From Nocardioides alcanivorans (lineage in GTDB: Bacteria; Actinomycetota; Actinomycetes; Propionibacteriales; Nocardioidaceae), in contig NZ_JAKGRW010000027.1 in the NCBI RefSeq assembly GCF_021555175.1, positions 1 to 64,000 of the forward strand: a stretch of DNA of 64,000 bases, read 5' to 3'. The notes below the pieces were generated by a model. The model searched no databases. It saw only the letters and a list, made by a program, of their open reading frames with translations, and was not told the origin of the DNA. The translations under genes were made by a program, and so were the position numbers. Of the stretch, positions 22,101-33,106 are shown piece by piece (position 1 is the stretch's first letter; the number at the start of each line of letters is the position of its first letter).

Positions 22101-24775
22101 TCAGTCAGCCTGGACGAGCTCTGCGGTGACGGTGACCTCGGTGGCGTCCTCCTGCTCGGTGAGCACGAAGTCACCGGTCACCTTGCCAGCGCGACGCAGG
22201 TCGGCCTCGGCATCGCCGATCGCGCGCAGCTCCGCCTGGTTGCCGGTGAACTCGGCGCGGGAGATCTCGGTCTTCATCGAGACCTTGGCCTGCGACTTTG
22301 CGCCGCGGATGCCGGCAAGGGCGGCGGCGATCGCATCGAGGGCCGCCGGATCGGTGGCGGCGGCAGAGCCGAGCTCGGTGGCCTGCGGCCAGGCGGCGGT
22401 GTGCACGGAACCGTCCTGCCACCACGACCAGACTTCTTCGGTGACGTAGGGCAGGAAGGGTGCGAGCAGGCGCAGCACGGTGTGCAGCGCGGTCACCAGC
22501 GTGGCGCGGGCGGAGTCCGTGGCCAGGCCGCCCTCCTCGTCGTAGGCCCGCTCCTTGACCAACTCGAGGTAGTCGTCGCAGAACTCCCAGAAGAAGCGCT
22601 CCGTGACCTCGAGTGCGGTCGTGTAGTCGTAGGCCTCGAACGCCTCCGTGGCGGCGGTCACCACATTGGCAAGACGGCCCATGAGCGCACAGTCGACCGG
22701 CTCGGAGATCGCCGAGGGAGTGAGCCCCGTGGCGCCGACCTTGCCGAGCACGAAGTTGGAGGCGTTGAGGACCTTCATCGCGAGTCGACGCCCGACCTTC
22801 ATCTGGGTCTCGTCGAAGGGGAGTCCAGGCCCGGCCGGGCCATGGCAGCGCGCCAACGGACCGCGTCGGCCCCGAACTTCTCGAGGATCTCGGTGGGCAC
22901 GACCACGTTGCCCTTCGACTTCGACATCTTCTTGCGGTCCGGGTCGACCACGAAGCCCGAGATCAGGGCGTGCGACCAAGGAACCTGGCCGTTCTCGAAG
23001 TGCGCCCGCACGACGCGGGAGAAGAGCCAGGTGCGGATGATGTCGTGGGCCTGGGTGGCCAGGTCCATCGGGAAGACGCGCTCGAACAGGTCGTTGTCAC
23101 GCTCCCAGCCACCGGCGATGTGTGGGGTCAGCGAGCTCGTCGCCCAGGTGTCCATCACGTCGGGGTCGCCGAGGAAGCCACCCGCCTGGCCGCGCTGCGC
23201 CTCGGTGAAGCCACGCGGGGCGTCGGTGGACGGGTCGACCGGCAACTCCGCCTCGGCGGGCAGCAGCGGATGGTCGTAGTCGGGCTCACCCTCGGCGTCG
23301 AGGGGGTACCAGACCGGGAAAGGGATGCCGAAGAAGCGCTGGCGCGACACCAACCAGTCACCATTGAGGCCGCCGACCCAGTTGTCATAGCGGTGCTTCA
23401 TGTATTCGGGGACCCAGGTGATCTTGGTGCCCTCGCCGACCAACGTCTTGCGCAGGTCGGTGTCCCGACCGCCGTTGCGGATGTACCACTGGCGGGTGGA
23501 GACGATCTCCAGGGGCTTGTCACCCTTCTCGAAGAAGTTCGTCATGCGCTGGGTCGGCTTGGGGTCGCCGTCGAGGTCGCCGGTCTCGCGCAGCTTGGCC
23601 ACCATCGCCTCGCGGGCGCTGAATGCAGTCTTGCCGGCCAGGTCGGCATAGTGCGTCGCCGCCTGGTCGCTCGAGAGCCATGCGGGGGTCTCGCGGGTGA
23701 AGCGGCCGTCGCGGCCGATCACGGTGCGCACCGGCAGTTGCAGCTCCCGCCACCACTGCACGTCGGTGAGGTCACCGAAGGTGCAGCACATCGCGATACC
23801 GGCACCCTTGTCCTTCTCGGCTGCCGGGTGGGCGAGCACCGGGATCTCCACGCCGAAGACGGGGGAGGTGACGGTGGTGCCGAACAGGTCGGCGTAGCGC
23901 TCGTCGTCGGGGTGGGCGATCAGCGCAACCACTGAGGGAATCAGCTCCGGGCGGGTGGTCTCGATGTAGATCGGCTCCACTCCGTCGTTGGTCGAGCCGC
24001 TCCCGTCGTTGGTCGGGCCGCTCCCGTCGTTGGTCGAGCTTGTCGAGACCCGGTGGAACGCGACGCGGTGGTAGGCACCGGCGTACTCGCGCGCCTCGAG
24101 CTCGGCCTGGGCGACGGCGGTCTGGAAGGTGACGTCCCACAGCGTGGGGGCCTCCTGCAGATAGGCCTCGCCGCGGGCGAAGTTGCGCAGGAACGCGCGC
24201 TGGCTGACGGTCTGGGCGTCCTTGCCGATCGTCGTGTAGGTGGTGTCCCAGTCGACCGAGAGGCCGAGGGTGCGCCACAGGGACTCGAACGCCTTCTCAT
24301 CCTCCTCGACGAGCTGCTCGCACAGCTCGATGAAGTTCGGGCGTGAGATCGGCACCTGCTTCTTCGGGTTCGGCTTCTCCGGTGGGGTGAAGTCGGCGTC
24401 GTAGGGCAGGCTCGGGTCGCAACGGACGCCGAAGTAGTTCTGCACCCGACGCTCGGTCGGCAGGCCGTTGTCGTCCCAGCCCATCGGGTAGAAGACCGAC
24501 TTGCCGGTCATCCGCTGGTAACGGGCGATGACGTCGGTGTGGGTGTAGGAGAAGACGTGGCCGACGTGCAGCGAACCGGACACGGTCGGCGGGGGAGTAT
24601 CGATGGAGTAGACGTTCTCCCGCGGCTGGGTGCGGTCGAAGGCGTAGGTGGCGTCCTGCTTCCACCGCGCGGCCCACTTCTCCTCGAGGCCCTCCAGGGC
24701 CGGCTTGTCCGGTACGACGACGGCGCGCGTGTCGGCGGGCGTCGTGGACAGGTCGGCAGGAGCGTTCTCATTCAT
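22101..24775 (-). CDS. valS: Valyl-tRNA synthetase
   Basis: Charges tRNA-Val. Class I signatures: HVGH within [18 protein letters not shown] near residue 47, [10 protein letters not shown] near the end of the catalytic core, and the WWQDGSVH C-terminal part. About 891 residues. A missing C in the run facing 22818-22821 shifts the frame after RPGLDSP; corrected, it continues [22 protein letters not shown]. Near the editing (CP1) domain, between AYHRVAFHR and [13 protein letters not shown], about 22 extra residues are encoded by three copies of a 21-nt unit (STNDGSG), see the repeat entry. The start ATG 24775 has only a weak agggc upstream. Divergent from folC. Confidence 0.93.
23980..24051 (-). 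repeat. REP-type repeat inserted in frame within valS
   Basis: On the minus strand the sequence begins ggtctcgacaagctcgacc and continues with three 21-nt units containing accaacgacgggagcgg. The starting motif also occurs, slightly changed, in the non-coding region at 38001-38025, so it is an interspersed element rather than native valS sequence. It adds a Ser/Thr/Asn/Asp/Gly-rich loop without breaking the frame. Confidence 0.8.
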
Positions 24776-24901
24776 GCCCTGAATGTTACGGGTGTGACAC
24801 GGGCCGGCGAAAAGCGAGTTGCCGATGACGGGCTCGGTGATCCGGGTCATCGAATCAACCGAAGGCAGTGACAGGAGTCCTGCCGCTGCCTGGGGCACCG
24901 A

Positions 24902-24907
24902 TAGACT
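24902..24907 (+). promoter_or_regulatory. -10 element upstream of folC
   Basis: TAGACT ends 9 nt before the folC ATG at 24917. This leaves at most a few untranslated bases, like the leaderless genes in the window. Confidence 0.45.
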
Positions 24908-24916
24908 GACCGGATC

Positions 24917-26290
24917 ATGACAGATGCTTCGCACGCAGCCCCTGAAGTCCGTCCGGCTCGGACCTTCGCCGAGGCCGAGGACGCTCTCCTCTCCCGGTGG
25001 CCCGAGACCAGGTTGGAGCCCTCGCTCGACCGCATTCGGGCCCTTGCCGAGCTGTTGGGGAACCCGCAACGTGCCTACCGGGTGGTCCACCTGACGGGGA
25101 CCAACGGCAAGACCTCGACTTCGCGCATGGTCGACGCCCTGCTGCGCGCCCTCGACCTGCGCACCGGGCGGTTCACCAGTCCGCACGTGGAGCGGATGAA
25201 CGAGCGGATCTCCGTCGACGGTGAGCCGATCGACGACGAGGCCTTCGTGCGCGCGTTCAACGATGTCGCGCCCTACCTGTGGATGGTCGACCACGACCAG
25301 CCGCACCCGCTCTCGTTCTTCGAAGCCGTGGTGGGGATGGCTTTCGCCGCGTTCGCTGACGCGCCGGTCGACGTGGCCGTGGTCGAGGTGGGCATGGGTG
25401 GTGGCTGGGACGCCACCAACGTCGCCGACGGGGACGTGGCCGTGGTCCTTCCAGTCGCACTCGACCACGCGAACTACCTCGGTGACGATCTGCGGCTGAT
25501 CGCCCGCGAGAAGGCCGGCATCATCAAGGCGGGTTCCCGGGTCGTGCTCGCGGAGCAGACTCCCGAGGTTGCCGCGGTCCTCCTGGAGCGGGTGGCCGAG
25601 GTCGGTGCCACCGTTGCTCGGGAGGGCATCGAGTTCTCGGTGCTGAGCCGGGTCCCCGGTGTCGGTGGTCAGGTCATCTCGGTGCAGGGCCTGCACGCGC
25701 GTTACGACGACCTCTTCCTGCCCTTGCACGGCGCCCACCAGGCCCAGAACGCTGCCGTCGCGCTGGCCACGGTCGAGGCGCTGCTCGGCGGTGAACCGCT
25801 CGACGACGAGCTGGTGCGCGCCACCTTCGCCGACTTCACCTCGCCCGGCCGCCTCGAGGTGATCCGGAGCAGTCCCACGATCGTCCTCGACGCCGCCCAC
25901 AACCCCGCCGGTGCGGCAGCGACGGCTGCCACGCTGGAGGAGTCGTTCGCGTTCTCGCCGCTGATCGGAGTGATGGGCGTGATGGCCGACAAGGACGTCG
26001 AGGGGTTGCTCGCCGCCTTCGAGCCCGAGTTGACCCATCTCATCTGCACCCGCAACTCCACGCCGCGCTCGATGTCGGGTGCGGAGCTGGGCCGGCGGGC
26101 GGAGGAGATCTTCGGGCCCGACCGGGTCACCGTGGTGGAGGATCTCTCCGAGGCGATCGACCGCGCTGCCGCCCTCGCTGAGGCGGGTGAGGCCTTTGGC
26201 GACGCCCTCGGGTCGGGTGGCGTCCTGGTGACCGGTTCGGTCATCACCGTCGGTGAGGCGCGCACGATGTTGAAGGGCAGGCGCAAGTGA
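24917..26290 (+). CDS. folC: Folylpolyglutamate synthase / dihydrofolate synthase
   Basis: 457 residues of the Mur-ligase superfamily. The P-loop is [12 protein letters not shown] near residue 60, followed by [28 protein letters not shown] is the metal and ATP segment and [12 protein letters not shown] lies in the C-terminal domain. The enzyme adds glutamate to folates (and in the bifunctional form makes dihydrofolate from dihydropteroate). Intact; its stop overlaps the next gene's GTG by four bases. Confidence 0.95.
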   Translation: MTDASHAAPEVRPARTFAEAEDALLSRWPETRLEPSLDRIRALAELLGNPQRAYRVVHLTGTNGKTSTSRMVDALLRALDLRTGRFTSPHVERMNERISVDGEPIDDEAFVRAFNDVAPYLWMVDHDQPHPLSFFEAVVGMAFAAFADAPVDVAVVEVGMGGGWDATNVADGDVAVVLPVALDHANYLGDDLRLIAREKAGIIKAGSRVVLAEQTPEVAAVLLERVAEVGATVAREGIEFSVLSRVPGVGGQVISVQGLHARYDDLFLPLHGAHQAQNAAVALATVEALLGGEPLDDELVRATFADFTSPGRLEVIRSSPTIVLDAAHNPAGAAATAATLEESFAFSPLIGVMGVMADKDVEGLLAAFEPELTHLICTRNSTPRSMSGAELGRRAEEIFGPDRVTVVEDLSEAIDRAAALAEAGEAFGDALGSGGVLVTGSVITVGEARTMLKGRRK

Positions 26291-26685
26291 ACGACGAGTC
26301 GGTGGAGCTCCCCGCAGAGGCACACAAGTCACCCCGGCGCGGCATGTGCTCGGGCATCCTGGGTCTTGAGGCAATCGCGCTCGGCCTGAGTGCGCCGGTG
26401 ATGATCTTCCTCGGCGACGTCGATCGCACCCCCGCGCTCGTGCTCGGGCTGGGGTTGGCGCTCGCCTGCATCGTGGTGGCCGGCATGCTGCGTGCCGAGT
26501 GGGCCTACGGACTCGGCTGGGCGATCCAGGTCGGTGCGATCTGCCTGGGGTTCCTGGTGCCGATCATGTTCTTCATCGGCGGACTCTTCGCGCTGTTGTG
26601 GGCCACCGGGTACTTCCTCGGACGGCGCATCGAGGCTGAACGAGCACTCGCCTGGGAGCGATGGGCGGCAGAACAGCAGGGCTGA
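26287..26685 (+). CDS. DUF4233 small membrane protein
   Basis: 132 residues with four predicted membrane helices ([73 protein letters not shown]) and a short basic/acidic C-terminal tail. It sits between folC and ndk exactly where actinobacterial DUF4233 genes lie, and overlaps folC by a GTGA. Function unknown. Confidence 0.85.
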   Translation: MNDESVELPAEAHKSPRRGMCSGILGLEAIALGLSAPVMIFLGDVDRTPALVLGLGLALACIVVAGMLRAEWAYGLGWAIQVGAICLGFLVPIMFFIGGLFALLWATGYFLGRRIEAERALAWERWAAEQQG

Positions 26686-26693
26686 GCGCCCAG

Positions 26694-26699
26694 TAGGCT
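26694..26699 (+). promoter_or_regulatory. -10 element of a probable leaderless promoter (ndk)
   Basis: TAGGCT ends 7 nt before the ndk ATG at 26707, inside the 21-nt gap after the DUF4233 gene. ndk may thus have its own start besides read-through from folC. Confidence 0.5.
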
Positions 26700-26706
26700 G
26701 CGCTCC

Positions 26707-27114
26707 ATGACGCAGCGCACCCTCGTGATCCTGAAGCCCGACGCCGTACGCCGCGGGCTGGTCGGCAACATCCTGGCCCGTTACGAGGCCAAGGGGCTGG
26801 GCATCGTGGCCATGGAGCAGCGCACGATCGACGCGGCCAAGGCCGACGAGCACTACGCCGAGCACGTCGAACGCGACTTCTACCCGCCGCTGCGCGCCTT
26901 CGTCACCTCCGGGCCCCTTGTGGTGCTGGTGCTCGAGGGCGACGAGGCGATCGAGGTCGTGCGCGCCCTCAACGGTGCCACCGACGGTCGCAAGGCCGCT
27001 CCCGGCACCATTCGCGGTGACCTGTCCCTCTCCAACCGCGAGAACCTCGTGCACGGATCCGACTCCCCGGAGTCGGCCGAGCGAGAGATCGGCATCTGGT
27101 TCCCCACGCTGTGA
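26707..27114 (+). CDS. ndk: Nucleoside diphosphate kinase
   Basis: 135 residues. RTLVILKPDAVRRGLVG opens the fold. The phospho-histidine motif reads LVHGSDSPESAEREI. Exchanges gamma-phosphates among NTPs. Intact and standard length. Confidence 0.97.
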   Translation: MTQRTLVILKPDAVRRGLVGNILARYEAKGLGIVAMEQRTIDAAKADEHYAEHVERDFYPPLRAFVTSGPLVVLVLEGDEAIEVVRALNGATDGRKAAPGTIRGDLSLSNRENLVHGSDSPESAEREIGIWFPTL

Positions 27115-27231
27115 CCCATCCGGTCCGCGTGTCCTCCCCGGACTGACCCTCCTGCGCTCTTAGCCTCGTGACTGGCGCGTCGTGCCCTCGGCGTGCACTT
27201 CCCCCAGAGACACACGAGCAAGGGTCCAGCG

Positions 27232-28259
27232 ATGGCGAACAGCATCATCGGTCGTGACATGGCCGTGGACCTCGGCACCGCCAACACCCTGGTGTACGTC
27301 CGAGGTCGCGGTGTGTTGCTCGACGAGCCCTCGGTGGTGGCGATGAACGCCACGACCGGCGAGGTCCTCGCGGTCGGCCACGAGGCCAAGCGGATGATCG
27401 GCCGCACCCCTGACAACATCGTCGCGCTCCGGCCCCTCAAGGACGGCGTCATCGCCGACTTCGAGGGCTGCGAGCAGATGCTCCGCCACTTCATCCGGCA
27501 GGTTCACAAGCGCCGCTACCTGGCCAAGCCCCGTCTCGTCGTGTGCGTGCCCAGCGGCATCACGCCGGTGGAGCAGCGTGCCGTCAAGGAGGCCGGCTAC
27601 CAGGCCGGCGCCCGACGGGTCTACATCGTCGAGGAACCCATGGCCGCCGCCATCGGTGCCGGACTGCCCGTGCACGAGGCAACCGGCAACATGGTCGTCG
27701 ACGTGGGGGCGGCACCACGGAGGTCGCGGTCATCTCACTCGGCGGCATCGTCACCTCGCTCTCGATCCGCACCGCTGGCGACGACCTCGACCAGGCAGTC
27801 ATCTCCTGGATGAAGAAGACCTACTCCCTGCTGCTGGGCGAGCGCACCGCCGAGGAGATCAAGATGTCGCTCGGGTCGGCGTTCCCGCTGGCCAAGGAGG
27901 TGGAAGCGGAGGTCCGTGGCCGCGACATGGTCTCGGGGCTGCCCCGTACCGTCCTGGTCTCCAGCGCGGAGGTGCGCCAGGCCCTCGAGGAGCCACTGCA
28001 CAACATCGTCGACGCGGTGCGCCACACCCTCGACCAGACGCCCCCGGAGCTCGCCGGCGACATCATGGACCGCGGCATCGTGCTGACCGGTGGCGGCGCG
28101 TTGCTGCGCGGCCTCGACGAGCGGATCCGCCACGAGACCGGTATGCCCGTCCACATCGCCGACGACCCCCTGTCCTCGGTCGCGCTCGGTGCCGGCCGCT
28201 GCGTGGAGGAGTTCGACGCCCTCCAGCAGGTGCTGGTCTCCGACCACCGGCGGTTCTGA
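27232..28259 (+). CDS. mreB: Rod shape-determining protein MreB
   Basis: Bacterial actin that guides lateral wall synthesis. Phosphate-1 loop [17 protein letters not shown] at the start, [16 protein letters not shown], phosphate-2 motif ([17 protein letters not shown] after correction) and adenosine motif [14 protein letters not shown]. About 342 residues. One G is missing from the run 27705-27709, splitting the gene in two frames in the middle of the phosphate-2 motif. The start ATG 27232 fits [15 protein letters not shown]. First gene of the mreBCD-mrdA-rodA operon; overlaps mreC by one base. Confidence 0.95.
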
Positions 28260-29188
28260 TGGTCTGGGAGTCCTTGGGGCGCGAACGCCGGATGCGACGT
28301 GAGCCGTCGGACGGCCCCAACCGGCCGAAGGGCACCGTGGTGCTCGCCCTGGTGCTGGCCTGCGCCACGGTCATGACGCTCGACCACGTCGGCGGGGACA
28401 GCTCCCCGTTGGAGGGACCACGCCGCGTCGTCGGTGAGGTGCTCGGGCCGGTGGAGTCGGCCGCGACCAGTGCGATCGAGCCGCTCGCCGCCGTCCCGGA
28501 CTACTTCCGCACTCGCAACTCGCTGCGAGACGACGTCGAGCGGCTGGAGAAGGAGAAGGCGGCACTGCAGGCGGAGAACCGCACGGTCGGGCTCGATCGC
28601 AACCGCCTCGCCGAGTACGACGCCCTCGCGACCAGCGCGAAGGAGGCCGGTAGACAGGTCGTTCCCGCTCGGGTCATCGCCATCGGACCGGCCCAGTCCT
28701 TCAGCCGCACCGTCACCATCGACGCCGGGAGCTCCTCCGGCATCACTCCCGACCTCACCGTCATCAACCGAGACGGCTTGGTCGGTCGGGTCCTGCGGGT
28801 CACGCGCACCACGGCGACGGTGCTCCTGGCGGCGGACGAGCAGTCGGTCGTGGGGGCTCGGGTCACCTCCAGCATGGAGCTGGGCTTCCTGAACGGCACT
28901 GGTGACATCGGGAACGACGGCACCCTGGCTCTCGATCTGGTCGATGCGGGCGCTGTGGTCGAGGCCGGCGACGTCGTCACCACGTGGGGGAGCCAGGGCG
29001 CCGGCCCCTACGTCTCGGGCATCCCCGTCGGGGAGGTCGTCTCGGTGAGCAGCAGCCCGCGCGAGACCAGCCTCAAGGCGGAGGTTCGGCCGTTCGTCGA
29101 CTACACGTCGCTCGACATCGTCGGGGTCGTGGTCAAGGCAGGCACCGCCTCCGACCGGGGAGTGCTCAATGCGGAGGAGAAGCAGTGA
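28259..29188 (+). CDS. mreC: Rod shape-determining protein MreC
   Basis: 309 residues: a single N-terminal membrane segment (GTVVLALVLACATVMTLDHV), a coiled coil (LRDDVERLEKEKAALQAEN, residues ~82-105) and the two beta domains of MreC (DAGSSSGITPDLTVIN, LVGRVLRVTRTTATVLL). It links MreB and PBP2 on the outer face of the membrane. Start in TGATG overlap with mreB; its stop overlaps the mreD GTG. Confidence 0.93.
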   Translation: MVWESLGRERRMRREPSDGPNRPKGTVVLALVLACATVMTLDHVGGDSSPLEGPRRVVGEVLGPVESAATSAIEPLAAVPDYFRTRNSLRDDVERLEKEKAALQAENRTVGLDRNRLAEYDALATSAKEAGRQVVPARVIAIGPAQSFSRTVTIDAGSSSGITPDLTVINRDGLVGRVLRVTRTTATVLLAADEQSVVGARVTSSMELGFLNGTGDIGNDGTLALDLVDAGAVVEAGDVVTTWGSQGAGPYVSGIPVGEVVSVSSSPRETSLKAEVRPFVDYTSLDIVGVVVKAGTASDRGVLNAEEKQ

Positions 29189-29697
29189 CCCTCGCGCGCA
29201 ACCTGACCCTCGCCGTACTCGTCGTCGTGGCCCTGGTGCTGCAGGTCAGTGTCTTCTCGCACGCCTTGATCGAGGGAGTGGTGCCGAACTTCGTGCTGCT
29301 CGTCGTCGTCGCGGCGGGCCTCATGCAGGGCGCCCAGTTCGGCGCGGTCCTGGGATTCTCGGCCGGGATGCTCGTCGATCTCGCCCCGCCTGCCGAGCAC
29401 GTCGCCGGCCGCTGGGCGTTGGCCCTCATGCTCGCGGGGTACGTCGCCGGGCGGCTCCGCCAGGACGTGCGGCCGACCTGGGGCACCGTGGCGCTCACCG
29501 TGCTGGCCTGTTCCTTCGTCTCCTCCTCCGTCTTCGCCCTGTCGGGAGTGGTCCTGCGGGACGCCGCCGGTTCCGTGACCGAGATGCTCAGGGTCACGAT
29601 CTGGGGCATGGGCTGGGACCTGCTCCTGGCAGCGCTCGTGGTGCCGGCAGTCCTGCTGCTGTTGCGCCGGCTCACCCCGGGACGGGTGGTGTGGTGA
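29185..29697 (+). CDS. mreD: Rod shape-determining protein MreD
   Basis: 170 residues, almost entirely membrane segments (LTLAVLVVVALVLQVSVFS, VPNFVLLVVVAAGLM, AVLGFSAGMLVDLAPP and three more). Order and size fit MreD. GTG start in a GTGA overlap with mreC; four nt before mrdA. Confidence 0.88.
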   Translation: MTLARNLTLAVLVVVALVLQVSVFSHALIEGVVPNFVLLVVVAAGLMQGAQFGAVLGFSAGMLVDLAPPAEHVAGRWALALMLAGYVAGRLRQDVRPTWGTVALTVLACSFVSSSVFALSGVVLRDAAGSVTEMLRVTIWGMGWDLLLAALVVPAVLLLLRRLTPGRVVW

Positions 29698-29701
29698 TCC
29701 G

Positions 29702-31833
29702 ATGCATGCGTTGACCGGCGTCCGACGCAGCCGCCTGCGGTTGATCGTCATCCAGTGCCTCGTGCTGAGCCTGTTCGCGACCCTCATGGTCCGGCTCTGG
29801 TACCTCCAGGTCGACGGCGGCGAGGCCTACCAGGCACGTGCCGAATCCCAGTCCGTGCGCGAGATCGTGCTCCAGCCCGATCGCGGGTTGATCGTCGACG
29901 CCCAAGGACGTTCACTGGTGGCCAACCGCAGTTCCTGGGTGCTCTCCGTCGACCGCACGACCCTCGGCAAGCTGCCCGAGGGCGAGTCCGACACGTTGCT
30001 GCGCCGCCTCTCCAAGGCGGTCGGGGTGAAGGCCAAGCGCATCCGCGCGATGCTCCTTGACTGCGGGCAGAGCGGGAGCGTCGCGGGGACGTGTTGGAAC
30101 GGGTCGCCCTACCAGCCGGTGCCGATCGCCCAGGACGTCGACCAGGACGTGGCACTGCGCATCCTCGAGCAGCCCGAGGACTACCCGGCAGTGATCGCGC
30201 AACAGCAGTCACTGCGCAGCTACCCGCAGCCCTTCGGGATCAATGCGGCGCACCTTCTCGGCTATCTCAGTCCGATCACCGAGGGCGAGATGGAAGCCGC
30301 CGAGGAGGAGAACGACACCTCCGTCAACGGCGCCTCGCGTGTCGGGCGGGCCGGCGTGGAGAAGCAGTACGACAAGTGGCTGCGCGGGATGCCGGGCTAC
30401 CAGCGCGTCGAGGTCGACTCGATGGGCCGGGTGTTGCGTGAGCACAGCGTCGACGAGGGCAGCCCGGGCGACACGCTCGTGACCTCGCTCGATGCGCAGG
30501 TCCAGGCAGTGGTCGAGCAGCAGCTGGCCCAGACCATCGAGACCGCGCGAGCGACCCATGACTCGGTGACGGGCAAGAACTACGTCGCCGACTCGGGAGC
30601 TGCGATCGTCCTCGAGGCCGACACCGGGCGGATCGTTGCGGCGGCGAGCCAACCGACGTACGACCCCGAGGTGTGGGTCGGCGGCATCAGTGAGAAGCAG
30701 CTCGAGCAGCTCTACTCCGAGGCCGCGGGCACCCCGCTGCTCTCCCGCGTCACCCAAGGGCAGTTCGCCCCCGGCTCGACCTGGAAGCCCTTCATGACCG
30801 CGGGCGCCCTGACCAACGGCTACAGCCCGGACACCCGGCTCGCCTGCTCCTCGTCGTTCCAGGTCGGCAACCGCGCCTTCAAGAACTACGAGTCGGGCGC
30901 CTACGGGTCGATCGGCTTCGACCGGGCCCTCGAGGTCTCGTGCAACACCTTCTTCTATCGGATCGGCTACGACTTCTGGCAGCGGATGGGCTCCGACGTG
31001 GCTGACGTCAACGCCAAGGACCCGCTGGTGCAGGAGGCCAAGGACTTCGGCTTCGGCAAGCGCACCGGGCTCGACCTGCCCGGCGAGGCATCGGGGCGGA
31101 TCGCCGACCGGAAGTGGAAGAAGGCCTACTACGAGTCGCAGAAGGACTACTACTGCGACATCGCCGACGACCCGCCGCCCGATGCCAGCGACTTCCTGAA
31201 GCGTTTCGCCCGGGAGTTCTGCATCGAGGGCTACGCCTACCGCGCCGGTGACGCCGTCAACTTCGCGATCGGCCAGGGCGACACCATCGTCACCCCGTTG
31301 CAGCTGGCCCGGGCCTACGCCGCGCTGGTCAACGGGGAGTGCTCTACGAACCCCGCATCGGCAAGGCGATCGTCGACCCCGACGGCAACGTGGTGAAGAA
31401 GATCAAGCCGAAGGTGCAGGCCAAGCTCGACCTGCCGAAGTCGGTGCTCACCTACATCGACGACGCGCTCAAGGGAGTCAGTCGCCAGGGCACGATGGCC
31501 TGGCGACTCAACGGGTTCCCGCTCGATGAGGTGGAGATCCGGTCCAAGACCGGTTCGGCCGAGGTCTACGGCAAGCAGTCCACCTCGTGGGTGGCGTCCT
31601 ACACCGACGACTACGTCGTGGTGATGATGGTGAGCCAGGGTGGAACCGGCTCGGGAACCAACGGCCCCGCGATCCGCGCCATCTACGAGGCCCTCTACGG
31701 GGTCGAGGGCGACCAGGTGAAGCCGGCCAAGGCTGCCATCCCGGGTGTCGTTGCCGGCAACGGGCTTCCGGTCTTCGCCGAGGACGGTGCGATCCTGCCG
31801 CCGGTCACCGAGCGGAAGGCGGCCAAGAGGTGA
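29702..31833 (+). CDS. mrdA: Penicillin-binding protein 2 (elongation transpeptidase)
   Basis: Class B PBP that cross-links lateral wall peptidoglycan with RodA. N-terminal membrane anchor (LRLIVIQCLVLSLFATLMVRLW), dimerisation/pedestal domain, then transpeptidase motifs STWK (within FAPGSTWKPF), SCN (VSCNTFFYRIG) and KTG (SKTGSAEVYG). About 710 residues. A missing G in the run 31334-31337 separates the two frames, between SCN and KTG; corrected, it reads LVNGGVLYEPRIGKAIVD. Its stop overlaps the rodA GTG. Confidence 0.94.
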
Positions 31834-33008
31834 GCCCGATGCGCCAACTGGCGCGGCGTCGTACGTCGGGCCTCGACTGGGTGCTCATGGCGGCGACCGC
31901 GGTGCTGCTGCTCGTGGGCACGCTGCTGGTGTGGTCGGCCACCGCCAACAAGGACGCGCTCACCGGGGGCGACAGCACCGCGTTCCTCAAGAAGCACCTC
32001 GTCAACGTCGCCATCGGCCTGGTGCTGATGGTGCTGGTGCTTGCCACCGACCACCGCTGGCTCCGCCTGCTCACCCCGATCCTCTACGTGGTGTCGATGG
32101 TGGGCCTGCTGCTCGTGCTCCTGATGGGCTCGACCATCAACGGATCACGCTCGTGGCTGATGGTGGGCGGCATGTCGATCCAGCCATCGGAGTTCGCCAA
32201 ACTGGCCGTGGTGGCGGGGATGGCACTGTGGGCGGCCGAACGCACCGAGTGGGGCAAGCGCACCGGAGCCCTCGACGTGGTCGGGTTGCTCGGCATCGCG
32301 GCGGTGCCGGCCGCGCTCATCATGCTGCAGCCCGACCTCGGCACGATGCTGGTGCTCTCCGCCACCGTGTTCGGTCTCCTGGCCGTGGCGGGGGTGCAGC
32401 GCCGATGGCTGGGTGGCCTCGCCCTGGCCGGGGTGGCCGTGGCCGCGACGGCTGTGGTGGCGGGCTTCCTGAAGCCCTATCAGGTCGACCGATTCATGGC
32501 CTTCACGAACCCGTCGCTCGACCCCGCCGGCGCCGGCTACAACACCGAGCAGGCCCGCATCGCCGTCGGCAACGGCGGCATTCTCGGGCAGAACCTCTTC
32601 TCGGGTTCCCAGACGCGGTCCGGCTTCGTGCCCGAGCAGCAGACCGACTTCATCTTCACCGTCGCCGGTGAGGAGTTGGGTCTGCTCGGCGCCGGGCTGT
32701 TGGTGCTGCTGCTCGGCCTCGTGGTGTGGCGCGCGCTGGCCATCGCGGCCCGGGCCCAGGACATGTTCGGTCGAGTGGCGGCCTCGGGCATCGCGTGCTG
32801 GCTCGGGTTCCAGGCGTTCCAGAACATCGGCATGTGCCTGGGGATCATGCCGGTCACGGGCGTGCCGCTGCCGCTCATCTCCTACGGTGGCTCCTCGATG
32901 TTTGCCGTGATGATGGCGGTCGGCCTGCTGCAGAACATCCACCTGCGCTCCAGCGCCGGCGTCCCGGGTTCGTTCACCGAGCCCACCCGTCACCTCGTCT
33001 CACGGTGA
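31830..33008 (+). CDS. rodA: Rod shape-determining protein RodA (SEDS glycosyltransferase)
   Basis: 392 residues with about ten membrane helices. SEDS features: WLMVGGMSIQPSEFAKL, the loop after RSGFVPEQQTDFIFTVAGEE and ITGVPLPLISYGGSSM-like VTGVPLPLISYGGSSM near the C-terminus. Polymerises lipid II with PBP2. Start GTG 31830 overlaps the mrdA stop; ATG 31839 is possible. Intact and last in the mre operon. Confidence 0.94.
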   Translation: MSPMRQLARRRTSGLDWVLMAATAVLLLVGTLLVWSATANKDALTGGDSTAFLKKHLVNVAIGLVLMVLVLATDHRWLRLLTPILYVVSMVGLLLVLLMGSTINGSRSWLMVGGMSIQPSEFAKLAVVAGMALWAAERTEWGKRTGALDVVGLLGIAAVPAALIMLQPDLGTMLVLSATVFGLLAVAGVQRRWLGGLALAGVAVAATAVVAGFLKPYQVDRFMAFTNPSLDPAGAGYNTEQARIAVGNGGILGQNLFSGSQTRSGFVPEQQTDFIFTVAGEELGLLGAGLLVLLLGLVVWRALAIAARAQDMFGRVAASGIACWLGFQAFQNIGMCLGIMPVTGVPLPLISYGGSSMFAVMMAVGLLQNIHLRSSAGVPGSFTEPTRHLVSR

Positions 33009-33106
33009 GCCTCGCTGTCGGGCGTCTTCGGTTCCGCATCCGACCGCCCGGCGACGTACTCTTTTGTCCTGGCCCTCCATCCCCGTTCCTTGAGGTGTGA
33101 CTCCCT

